A DNA stretch of 50,704 nt, taken from the NCBI GenBank assembly GCA_045632265.1, contig JAZQWG010000017.1, positions 1 to 50,704 of the forward strand. Direction: 5' to 3'. The notes under the pieces are model-generated. The model had not been told where the DNA came from. It worked only from the letters and a program-made list of their open reading frames with translations, and ran no database searches. Source of the DNA: Scatosoma sp045632265. GTDB lineage: Bacteria; Bacillota; Clostridia; Christensenellales; Borkfalkiaceae. The translations under genes were made by a program, and so were the position numbers. This document shows, piece after piece, positions 35,382-42,824 of this stretch. Every line of letters begins with the position of its first letter. Within the stretch, counting starts at the first letter, position 1.

Positions 35382-35609
35382 ATGTTAGAAAAAATTCAAG
35401 CTATGCTTGCAGAAGCACTCAATTTGCCCCTTGAAAAGGTAACGCCCGATGCAAAAATTGTTGACGATTTGGGCGCGGATTCGTTGGACGTTGTAGAACT
35501 TTTAAGCCATTTGGAAGACGAATACGGTGTTATGATTCCCGACGAAGACGTTGAAAAACTTGTTACGGTTGCGGACGTTGTGACGGCAATTGAAGGTCTT
35601 GTAAAATAA
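35382..35609 (+). CDS. acpP: Acyl carrier protein
   Basis: The 75-residue acidic four-helix protein carries growing acyl chains on 4'-phosphopantetheine attached to the Ser of GADSLDVVEL. ATG 35382 after AAGGAG gives the normal ACP length; an upstream start would add eight residues. It is transcribed alone, away from fab genes, with its own promoter and terminator. It is the carrier whose acyl groups the thioesterase at 5.8 kb would release. Confidence 0.95.
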   Translation: MLEKIQAMLAEALNLPLEKVTPDAKIVDDLGADSLDVVELLSHLEDEYGVMIPDEDVEKLVTVADVVTAIEGLVK

Positions 35610-35627
35610 TAAAACATAACCGATAAT

Positions 35628-35659
35628 AAAAAGTCCTATAAAGGACTTTTTATTTTTTT
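35628..35659 (+). terminator. Terminator of acpP
   Basis: AAAAGTCCT (35629-35637) pairs with AGGACTTTT (35642-35650), loop ATAA, followed by a T-rich run. Confidence 0.88.
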
Positions 35660-35728
35660 ATTATAACATCTTGACAAAAACGGAAAAACTGTTATAATAA
35701 ATTTGTTTGATTTTAAAAGGAGCTAAAA

Positions 35729-38686
35729 ATGAAGAAAGGGTTTATTATTCGTTTGTTAATAGCACTCTTCAGTATTTTCCTTTGCTTTGGTTTTATTGCA
35801 TGTGATAAGGAAGAAGAAAAAGAAGAAACAATCACCCCTCAAAGGCTTGGCGTTGTGCAACTCATGCTTGAGGACAACGTCGTGTCGTGGGCGGAAATTC
35901 AAAACGCCGTGCGTTATGCCTACCAAATCAACAACGAAGAAATCGTAGAAACGACACTTCGCTACGTTGCTTTGGAAGACGGCGATAAAATCCGTGTAAA
36001 AGCGGTGGGGGATGGTAAATATTACATTGACGGGGGATATAGTTCCTACGTCACCTATCTTGCCCCCGATGCGCCTACGCCCGTTGCGCTTGGTACGGTT
36101 GTCGTATCGCTTAACGAAAACGTAGCAACTTGGTCGGCGGTTGCAAACGCAAGCCGTTACGCTTACCAAATCGACGATGGCGAAGTGATTGAAACGACGG
36201 CAAAAGCGGTTGTATTGCAAAACGGTGAAACGATTAGGGTGAAAGCACTTGGTGACAACGTGTATTATACGGACGGCGTATGGTCAAACAGCGTACAATA
36301 CACCTACGTTGCGCCCGCTGATCCCGAAACGCCCAACTATAACGCAATCATCGTAGAAAAGACGATCAACGAAGGTGACAGCGTGACGCTTGCTTCCGTA
36401 GCTTTGCCTAGCGACTATACTTGGAAAATACCTACGGCGGCATTGACTGCAAGCGGCTACTACGATGCTTATTATAAGGGCGATATTGCGGCAACCGTTT
36501 ACGTAGATTTGACGATTATTCCCGCCCCTGCACCCGTAATTCCCGAAACGCCCAACTATAACACCATTGTTGTAGAAAAGACGATCAACGAAGGGGACAG
36601 CGTAACACTTGCTTCTGTAGCTTTGCCTAGCGACTATACTTGGAAAACGCCTACGACGGCATTGACGGCAAGCGGTTTCTACGATGCGTACTATAAGGAC
36701 GATATTGCGGCGAGAGTGTACGTAGATTTGACGATTATTCCCGCACCTGCACCTATTCAACCCGATCCAATCAAACTTGGCGACGTGGTCGTCACGCTTT
36801 CGGGACATAAGGCAAACTGGGATGAGGTGGATTACGCTTCCCGCTATGCTTATCAAATCAATAACGAAGACGTGGTGGAAACGACTCTTTGTTACGTAGT
36901 ATTGTCCGCAGGCGATTCGATTAAAGTAAAAGCGATTGGCGACGGCGAAAATTACGCTGACGGCGATTATTGCGCAGCGGTTGTCCACAACACTATTTAC
37001 GACGGACCTATCAACGACGGCGCGGTAGAATTGACTCTTAACGAAATGGATACGGCAACGTGTGCAACGGCTACGACGGATAGCGTGCACGGCACGTTTA
37101 TCGACAGCGTTTTGAAAGCTACGGGAGAAGCTTCCTTTGGCGTATATTATCGTCAAACGGCTTCGGTGGTTATTCCGCTTGTGAGAAACGGCGAGCCTAT
37201 GACGCAAGCAAAGCTTACGATTTACGACGAACTTCGTGTTTGGGTATTAGTGCCTATCGATAGTAATTATGCAAATATCGTACCTACGTTTAAGGTTGGC
37301 TCGCAAACGTTCGCTCCGTCCACGTTAAAAGACGGTTGGAATCAATTAAAACTCGACGTGGACACTTTGATTGCGGACGGATTTATCTCGTCTATTACCA
37401 TAAACGTTTCGCAAAATACGGCAACAACGGACAACGCGCCGTATATTCTTCGTGTAGATAGCGTGTCGGGCGTTTACAATGAAAAACTTGACATCGGCAA
37501 CGTAATGATTTTCGGCGACAGCTATTCAACGTTTGAAGGGTATTTGAACGATCCTCGTTTCTATTATTACGCTGAAAAACCCGTTGCTCAAACCGATCTT
37601 ACGAAAGTTGAACAAACGTGGTGGGGACAAGTACTTTCCAACACGAACAGCAATTTGGTTATGAACAACAGCGTATCGGGCTCTACGATTTGTGGCACGA
37701 CGTACGGTTTGGCTGATGCCCCGCAAGATACGTTTGTCGAACGTATGGATGCGTTGATTTCAAACGGATATTTCGAAAGAAATAGAGTGGACACCTTCCT
37801 TATCTTCGGTGGTACAAATGATTCTTGGGGTATGTCGCCTTTAGGCGAAGCGAAATACAGCGGTTGGACGGCTACGGATAAAACGCAAGTATTGCCTTCC
37901 ATTTGTTATATGGTTGCAAAGGCAATGGAAGTTGCGCCCAACGCACAAATTATCGTTATTTTGAACACGTTTGAGAATCTTAACGATTCGCTTATCCCCG
38001 CATTTAAGCCCACGCCTTGCGATTATCAAACGCCGATTATTAACGCAGTAAAAGGCTTTGCAGAGTTTGGAACGAAAGTGCACGTTGTTGCTTTGAATGA
38101 CCACGAAAATAACAATATCAATTTGATGGGCTTGCATCCCACCGTTTCGGGCGCAAACGCTATTGCCGACCAAGTTCTCAATATTATGTACGAAAGAGCA
38201 TATCTTGCGCAAGAGGACTGGACGCATTTTGGCGGCGAAGTGCCGAGCGTGAAAGAAACGGTTATTCAAGATTTCTCGGTAGATATCGGTTATCACTACA
38301 ACGCAACGGTTGAAGTGGTGAAAGATGCGGCTTATACGAAGGACGGCACGGGTTCTTGGAAGGTGACGGAACTTGATTCTTCGATTGGTGGTTGTTATCT
38401 TATCGGGCAAGTAATCAGCAGCCTTGATGCGTATTCGCAAGTGAAAGTCACCGTCTATGCCAACGAAGCGGCAGCAGGCACGAGCATTTATCTCGATTTG
38501 GCAAATCCTTTGCATCACGGGACACTTCTTGGTACGGTGCAAGCGGGTTGGAACGAGTTTACGATTGACGCAAGCGTTATTCAACTTACCCACCCCGACG
38601 CAGCTCCTCACATTCGTCTTGCTTTCCATATCGCAAACGTGGGTGGTGCGCTCTATTTCGATAGCATTATTGGTATCACGAAATAA
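35729..38686 (+). CDS. Secreted lipoprotein with repeated beta-sandwich modules and an SGNH hydrolase domain
   Basis: The 985-residue protein has a lipoprotein signal with lipobox FIAC (Cys25). Three modules of the form LGxVVVxLxxN...W...ASRYAYQI occur at about 40-110, 118-195 and 343-415. Between them lie two nearly identical repeats (about 204-272 and 277-345, beginning PNYNxIxVEKTINEGDSVTLASVALP). A beta-rich region (about 425-585) precedes an SGNH/GDSL esterase domain with IFGDSYSTFEGYL, NNSVSGSTICGT, FGGTNDSWG and GLHPTVSGANAIADQ. A C-terminal jelly-roll-like module ends it. It probably deacylates cell-surface or dietary glycans outside the cell. AAAGGAGC precedes the ATG. Confidence 0.85.
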   Translation: MKKGFIIRLLIALFSIFLCFGFIACDKEEEKEETITPQRLGVVQLMLEDNVVSWAEIQNAVRYAYQINNEEIVETTLRYVALEDGDKIRVKAVGDGKYYIDGGYSSYVTYLAPDAPTPVALGTVVVSLNENVATWSAVANASRYAYQIDDGEVIETTAKAVVLQNGETIRVKALGDNVYYTDGVWSNSVQYTYVAPADPETPNYNAIIVEKTINEGDSVTLASVALPSDYTWKIPTAALTASGYYDAYYKGDIAATVYVDLTIIPAPAPVIPETPNYNTIVVEKTINEGDSVTLASVALPSDYTWKTPTTALTASGFYDAYYKDDIAARVYVDLTIIPAPAPIQPDPIKLGDVVVTLSGHKANWDEVDYASRYAYQINNEDVVETTLCYVVLSAGDSIKVKAIGDGENYADGDYCAAVVHNTIYDGPINDGAVELTLNEMDTATCATATTDSVHGTFIDSVLKATGEASFGVYYRQTASVVIPLVRNGEPMTQAKLTIYDELRVWVLVPIDSNYANIVPTFKVGSQTFAPSTLKDGWNQLKLDVDTLIADGFISSITINVSQNTATTDNAPYILRVDSVSGVYNEKLDIGNVMIFGDSYSTFEGYLNDPRFYYYAEKPVAQTDLTKVEQTWWGQVLSNTNSNLVMNNSVSGSTICGTTYGLADAPQDTFVERMDALISNGYFERNRVDTFLIFGGTNDSWGMSPLGEAKYSGWTATDKTQVLPSICYMVAKAMEVAPNAQIIVILNTFENLNDSLIPAFKPTPCDYQTPIINAVKGFAEFGTKVHVVALNDHENNNINLMGLHPTVSGANAIADQVLNIMYERAYLAQEDWTHFGGEVPSVKETVIQDFSVDIGYHYNATVEVVKDAAYTKDGTGSWKVTELDSSIGGCYLIGQVISSLDAYSQVKVTVYANEAAAGTSIYLDLANPLHHGTLLGTVQAGWNEFTIDASVIQLTHPDAAPHIRLAFHIANVGGALYFDSIIGITK
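36328..36756 (+). repeat. Two near-identical in-gene tandem repeats
   Basis: The stretches beginning at CCCAACTATAAC (36328 and 36547) and running about 210 bp each are almost identical in DNA, including synonymous positions. This indicates a recent duplication within the lipoprotein gene. Confidence 0.8.
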
Positions 38687-38696
38687 CGGATATAAA

Positions 38697-38731
38697 AAAA
38701 GAAAAGTCTTGTTTAAGGCTTTTCTTTTTCC
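38697..38731 (+). terminator. Terminator of the lipoprotein gene
   Basis: AAAGAAAAGTCTT (38698-38710) pairs with AAGGCTTTTCTTT (38715-38727) with one G-T pair, loop GTTT, then TT. Confidence 0.82.
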
Positions 38732-38810
38732 GTTTAGACGGCGCAAACGATTGATTAAAAATATTTAATATGGTATAATTTTCTTGTTAGAAAAATTTTA
38801 GAGGTGTAAT

Positions 38811-40385
38811 ATGTTACAAGTAACGGGTGTATCGTTGCAATTCGGTAGTAAAAAACTCTTTGAAGACGTAAATTTGAAATTCACGAAAGGGAACTGTTAT
38901 GGTATTATCGGCGCAAACGGCGCGGGTAAATCTACCTTTTTGAAAGTTCTTTCGGGTGAAATCGAGCCGCAAAAGGGCTTTGTTTCGTTGGATAAAAACG
39001 AACGTATGTCCGTTTTACAACAAAACCAAAATATGTACGATAACGAAACGGTTATTCGTACGGTTATGCTTGGTTATAAACGTTTAATCGAAGTTATGGA
39101 CGAGAAGGATGCTTTGTACGCAAAAGCTGATTTCACGGAAGAAGACGGCGTTAAAGCAGCTGATTTGGAAAGTGAATTTGCTGAAATGAACGGTTATGAT
39201 GCCGAATATCAAGCAGGTCAACTTCTCAACGCTCTTGAAATTGACGAAGGTTTGCATTATGCGCTTATGAGCGAACTTGATGCAAAACAAAAGGTGCGTG
39301 TATTGCTTGCCCAAGCATTATTCGGTGATCCCGACGTGCTTTTGCTCGACGAACCTACCAACAACCTTGACATTAAGACGGTTAGATGGCTTGAAAACTA
39401 TTTGATGGATTTTGAAAATACCATTATTATCGTATCCCACAACAGACACTTCTTGAACAAAGTTTGCACCAACATTTGCGACGTAGACTTTGGTAAAATC
39501 AATATGTACGTGGGTAACTACGATTTTTGGTATCAAACGAGCCAACTTCTTGCTCGTCAACAAAAGGAACAAAACAAGAAAGCGGAACAACGCGCGAAAG
39601 AATTGCAAGAATTCATCGCTCGCTTCGCTGCAAACGCTTCCAAATCCCGTCAAGCAACGTCGAGAAAGAAGGAACTTGAAAAACTTACTATTAACGATTT
39701 CAAACCTTCCCTTCGTAAATATCCTTACATCGATTTCAAATTTGAAAAAGACATCGGCAACGATATTCTTATCGTAGAAGATTTGTGCAAAGAAGGTTAT
39801 TTCAAAAACTTGTCTTTCACCGTTCAAAAGAACGAAAAAATCGGTATCGTATCGAACAAGAGCACGACGCTCACCATGCTTTACGATATTCTCATGGGTA
39901 AGGAACAACCGGATAGTGGTACGGTAAAGTGGGGTAAAACCATTTCCGTTTCCTATTTCCCTCAAAACAACAACGAATATTTCAACGGCTGTGATTTGAA
40001 CCTTGTAGAATGGCTTTCGCAATATTCCAACGACCATTATGAAGAATATCTTCGTGGCTGGCTTGGCAGAATGCTTTTCTCGGGCGAAGAAGCTTTGAAA
40101 AAGGCGCACGTGCTTTCGGGTGGTGAAAAGGTACGTTGTATGCTTGCAAAAATGATGCTTGAAGGCAGCAACTTCCTTATCTTTGACGAACCTACCAACC
40201 ACCTTGATTTGGAATCTATCACCGCACTCAACAACGGTTTAAGCAATTATAGGGGCTGTATGTTGCTTACCTCGCACGACCAAGAACTTATGAACACCGT
40301 CGCAAACCGTATCATCGAAATCAAAGATACCAAGGTTTACGATAGACAAGTGACGTACGACGAATATATCGACGAAACTACTTGA
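38811..40385 (+). CDS. ABC-F family ATPase with a degenerate second Walker A
   Basis: ABC-F proteins are soluble twin-ATPase translation factors that act at the ribosomal E site, some giving antibiotic protection. The 524-residue protein has NBD1 with GANGAGKST (about 37-45) and LLLLDEPTNNLD. A charged linker follows (about 240-300). NBD2 has LSGGEKVRCMLAKMML and FLIFDEPTNHLD. In NBD1 the signature is SELDAKQK, as in YkpA-like members. In NBD2 the P-loop reads GIVSNKSTTLT (345-355), with Leu354 where the Lys should be, so ATP binding at that site is doubtful. GAGGTG precedes the ATG. Confidence 0.9.
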   Translation: MLQVTGVSLQFGSKKLFEDVNLKFTKGNCYGIIGANGAGKSTFLKVLSGEIEPQKGFVSLDKNERMSVLQQNQNMYDNETVIRTVMLGYKRLIEVMDEKDALYAKADFTEEDGVKAADLESEFAEMNGYDAEYQAGQLLNALEIDEGLHYALMSELDAKQKVRVLLAQALFGDPDVLLLDEPTNNLDIKTVRWLENYLMDFENTIIIVSHNRHFLNKVCTNICDVDFGKINMYVGNYDFWYQTSQLLARQQKEQNKKAEQRAKELQEFIARFAANASKSRQATSRKKELEKLTINDFKPSLRKYPYIDFKFEKDIGNDILIVEDLCKEGYFKNLSFTVQKNEKIGIVSNKSTTLTMLYDILMGKEQPDSGTVKWGKTISVSYFPQNNNEYFNGCDLNLVEWLSQYSNDHYEEYLRGWLGRMLFSGEEALKKAHVLSGGEKVRCMLAKMMLEGSNFLIFDEPTNHLDLESITALNNGLSNYRGCMLLTSHDQELMNTVANRIIEIKDTKVYDRQVTYDEYIDETT

Positions 40386-40405
40386 TTATCGTTAAATTCC
40401 GCAAA

Positions 40406-40413
40406 TTCGACAA
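40406..40413 (-). promoter_or_regulatory. Perfect 0A box upstream of spo0A
   Basis: TTCGACAA is the reverse complement of TTGTCGAA, the Spo0A-binding consensus core. It lies about 80 bp upstream of the -35, compatible with autoregulation by the Spo0A DNA-binding domain. Confidence 0.6.
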
Positions 40414-40431
40414 AATAATCGAATATTTTAC

Positions 40432-40486
40432 AATATTGTACAATAATATCGAAAATATTGAAAAATAATTATTAAATATTGTACAA
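40432..40486 (+). repeat. Two exact 12-bp direct repeats in the spo0A control region
   Basis: AATATTGTACAA occurs at 40432-40443 and 40475-40486, 43 bp apart (about four helical turns). Each contains the palindrome TTGTACAA. The second copy ends 6 bp before the -35. Confidence 0.6.
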
Positions 40487-40492
40487 AATGTA

Positions 40493-40521
40493 TTTACAAA
40501 TCGCAAATTTTGTAGTATAAT
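40493..40521 (+). promoter_or_regulatory. spo0A: Promoter of the spo0A-like gene
   Basis: TTTACA (40493-40498) and TATAAT (40516-40521) are 17 bp apart. Confidence 0.72.
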
Positions 40522-40576
40522 ACTGTTTGTCAAGTGAATTTTGACGAAAGAATACTATAAAAGGAGCGATTTTTTT

Positions 40577-41335
40577 ATGAAATCGAGTGCAGTTATTTTA
40601 TTAGAGTCTAATCAAGCGGTGTTAGAGCAGTTGTCCACGGCGATAAGGGATAGCCAAGATTTTCATTTATTGCACGCAAGCGACGACGGTGATTTGGGTA
40701 TAAAGGCTTTATTGAATAATAAGCCTGACCTAATTATCGTAGGTATGTTTTTGAAAGGTACGGACGGGTGCGGCGTTATCCGCATGGCGAAAAAGACGTG
40801 GGCGGACGTGAAAATTATTGCAACGGGCGTTGCAAGTGATGATTTGATAGAGCGGGCAATTAGCGAAGGCGCGGCGTATTATTTGGTAAAGCCTTTCAGT
40901 GCGGAAACAGCGTTAGAACGCATGCGTGAACAGTTGAAAGATAAACCGATACATAAAGATAGCGGGATAACGAAACGCCAACCGATTACAATTGATGAGA
41001 AGATAAGTGAAATCTTCATTTCTATCGGTATTCCACCCCATATCAAAGGATACGGCTATTTGCGAGAAGGTATTAAGCTGATGATAGACAAGCCTTCTCT
41101 TATCAATAGTGTGACGAAAGAGTTGTATCCGTCCATTGCTAAAAAGTTCTCTACGTCCGCAAGCAAAGTGGAACGTGCCGTGCGACATGCCATTGAAGTT
41201 GCGTGGAATAGGGGCAGGATTGATGCAATCAACGCAATTTTTGGCGCAAGAATTTATTTGGGCGTAGAAAAACCGACGAATAGCGAATTTATGGCTCTTG
41301 TCGCAGACAAACTTATTCTTGAAAGTATGGTATAA
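40577..41335 (+). CDS. spo0A: Spo0A homologue with a degenerate (pseudo-)receiver domain
   Basis: Spo0A is the master response regulator of sporulation. The C-terminal effector domain (about 150-252) is well conserved: IPPHIKGYGYLREGI, LYPSIAKKFSTSASKVERAVRHAIEVAW and NRGRIDAINAIFG. The N-terminal receiver keeps the Lys (LVKPFS) and Thr (ATG). It has Gly56 where B. subtilis Spo0A is phosphorylated on Asp56, and Glu10-Ser11 for the Asp10-Asp11 pocket. Phosphorelay control therefore appears impossible in the usual way. ATG 40577 follows AAAGGAG. A 0A box lies upstream. Another Spo0A could exist elsewhere in the genome. Confidence 0.9.
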   Translation: MKSSAVILLESNQAVLEQLSTAIRDSQDFHLLHASDDGDLGIKALLNNKPDLIIVGMFLKGTDGCGVIRMAKKTWADVKIIATGVASDDLIERAISEGAAYYLVKPFSAETALERMREQLKDKPIHKDSGITKRQPITIDEKISEIFISIGIPPHIKGYGYLREGIKLMIDKPSLINSVTKELYPSIAKKFSTSASKVERAVRHAIEVAWNRGRIDAINAIFGARIYLGVEKPTNSEFMALVADKLILESMV

Positions 41336-41339
41336 ATTT

Positions 41340-41370
41340 ATCCCCACTGTTGTGGGGATATTTATTTTTT
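41340..41370 (+). terminator. Terminator of the spo0A-like gene
   Basis: ATCCCCAC (41340-41347) pairs with GTGGGGAT (41352-41359), loop TGTT, followed by ATTTATTTTTT. Confidence 0.88.
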
Positions 41371-41394
41371 AGAGGGGAATTTTTTGGAAAGTAC

Positions 41395-41423
41395 TTGCGG
41401 AAATCAATAGTGTATGTTATAAT
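41395..41423 (+). promoter_or_regulatory. Promoter of the glycosidase-like gene
   Basis: TTGCGG (41395-41400) and TATAAT (41418-41423) are 17 bp apart, with the ribosome site AAAGGAG at 41442-41448. Confidence 0.65.
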
Positions 41424-41454
41424 ATCAATATTCTATATACTAAAGGAGAAACTG

Positions 41455-42762
41455 ATGGAAAAGTCAGCGAAAACAGTCGGCGTTATCAACGACGACACGT
41501 ACCGCAATAAAGGTGGATACGCCTATTATACGCACAGCCAACACGGCAAAAATACGATGCCTATTTGCGCATGGTACGCACCCCCGCCCCCTCAAGACGG
41601 TTATCCTATCGACCAAATAACGCTTGAAAATTATAAGATTATGGCGGAAAGTGGTATCAACACCATTTACGGTTTTCACGACGATATAAAGGAAAATGTT
41701 ATTAAGGGCTTAAAGCTTGCAAATCAAGTGAATATGGTGTACTACGTGCACGATAAAAAGGCGATTGCTGCGTTAAACAAAAAGGGTACAAAAGCGGTTG
41801 AAGACTTTGCTTGGTACATGGAAGAGCCCGCTTACGGCGGTACGTTGCTCACCGACGAGCCGGGCGTTGGCGAATTTGACGAACTTGCTACGACTGTGAA
41901 AGCATGGCGCAATTCCAAATACCACGATATTAAAAATGCGTACGTAAACCACATGCCCGCTTATGCAGAACCTTGTCAATTGTATTACGGCGTGACGGTT
42001 GTCGATAAAGTGCCGCCCGTAAAATACGCTTGGGCGGAATTTGTGGATGAATATATCACTCGTGCAAATCCTTACGTTTATTCGTACGATTTCTATCCTT
42101 ACTGGCGTGGAAATTGCATTTATGCAAACTATTTCAAATCGTTGAGTACGGCAAAGAAACGTGCGGCGGAAGCAAATATTCCTTTTTGGACGTTCGCGCA
42201 AGTGGGCAATTTCCAAACTTCGCAACTTTTGCGTTATCCCCAACTTGCTTGGCAGGTACATACGGCGCTTGCTTACGGCGTTAAGGGTGTACAATGGTTT
42301 TGCTACTGGCAGCCGCTTGCCTTTGCTGATAACGAATTGATGGGGCTTATCGATAAAGACGGCACGAAAACCGTTTATTACGATATGGTGCAAAAAATCA
42401 ATAAGCAAGTTGCAGCAGCGGGCTCAACCTTAATTCAATGTGCGCAAAAGGGCGTTATCCAACTTGGCAATTCGCCCGATCCTATCCCCGAAGAAGACAA
42501 GTTTGACTGCTTTGAAAAATTGGCAAAAGCAAGCAGCGAAGGGGACGTGCTTATCGGCTGTTTTGAATACCGTGATACGGGTAAATCCGTTTATTACGTG
42601 GTTTGCAACAGCGATTTGAATGATACGGCTGTCACCCTTTCCTTCGATAATAAATACGCTGTGAAGACGGTGCAAGGTGGCGTGGAAACGGCGAAAGAAA
42701 ACTGCGATGAAATCTCTTTGAATATTTCCGCGGGTGAAGGCGTTTTGGTTGTCGTTGGCTAA
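41455..42762 (+). CDS. Cytoplasmic glycoside-hydrolase-like TIM-barrel protein
   Basis: The 435-residue protein has a pattern of a (beta/alpha)8 glycosidase followed by a small beta domain. An aromatic-rich start (MPICAWYAPPPPQDGYP) leads to INTIYGFHDD, then GTLLTDEPGVGEFDEL with a candidate acid Glu, YSYDFYPYWRG, PFWTFAQVG and GVKGVQWFCYW. A C-terminal beta domain comes last (YYVVCNSDLNDTAVTLSF). I do not recognise the exact CAZy family; distant GH42/GH5-like is a guess. It has no signal peptide. ATG 41455 is chosen over a start at 41350 because the latter lies upstream of the promoter. Confidence 0.65.
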   Translation: MEKSAKTVGVINDDTYRNKGGYAYYTHSQHGKNTMPICAWYAPPPPQDGYPIDQITLENYKIMAESGINTIYGFHDDIKENVIKGLKLANQVNMVYYVHDKKAIAALNKKGTKAVEDFAWYMEEPAYGGTLLTDEPGVGEFDELATTVKAWRNSKYHDIKNAYVNHMPAYAEPCQLYYGVTVVDKVPPVKYAWAEFVDEYITRANPYVYSYDFYPYWRGNCIYANYFKSLSTAKKRAAEANIPFWTFAQVGNFQTSQLLRYPQLAWQVHTALAYGVKGVQWFCYWQPLAFADNELMGLIDKDGTKTVYYDMVQKINKQVAAAGSTLIQCAQKGVIQLGNSPDPIPEEDKFDCFEKLAKASSEGDVLIGCFEYRDTGKSVYYVVCNSDLNDTAVTLSFDNKYAVKTVQGGVETAKENCDEISLNISAGEGVLVVVG

Positions 42763-42774
42763 AAATTGAAATAA

Positions 42775-42807
42775 AAAAAATACTCGACGTGATGTCGAGT
42801 ATTTTTT
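42775..42807. terminator. Bidirectional terminator between the glycosidase-like gene and groL
   Basis: AAAATACTCGAC (42777-42788) pairs with GTCGAGTATTTT (42794-42805), with A and T runs on the two sides. It serves both convergent genes. Confidence 0.87.
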
Positions 42808-42824
42808 GTTGTCGTTTTGTTCAA

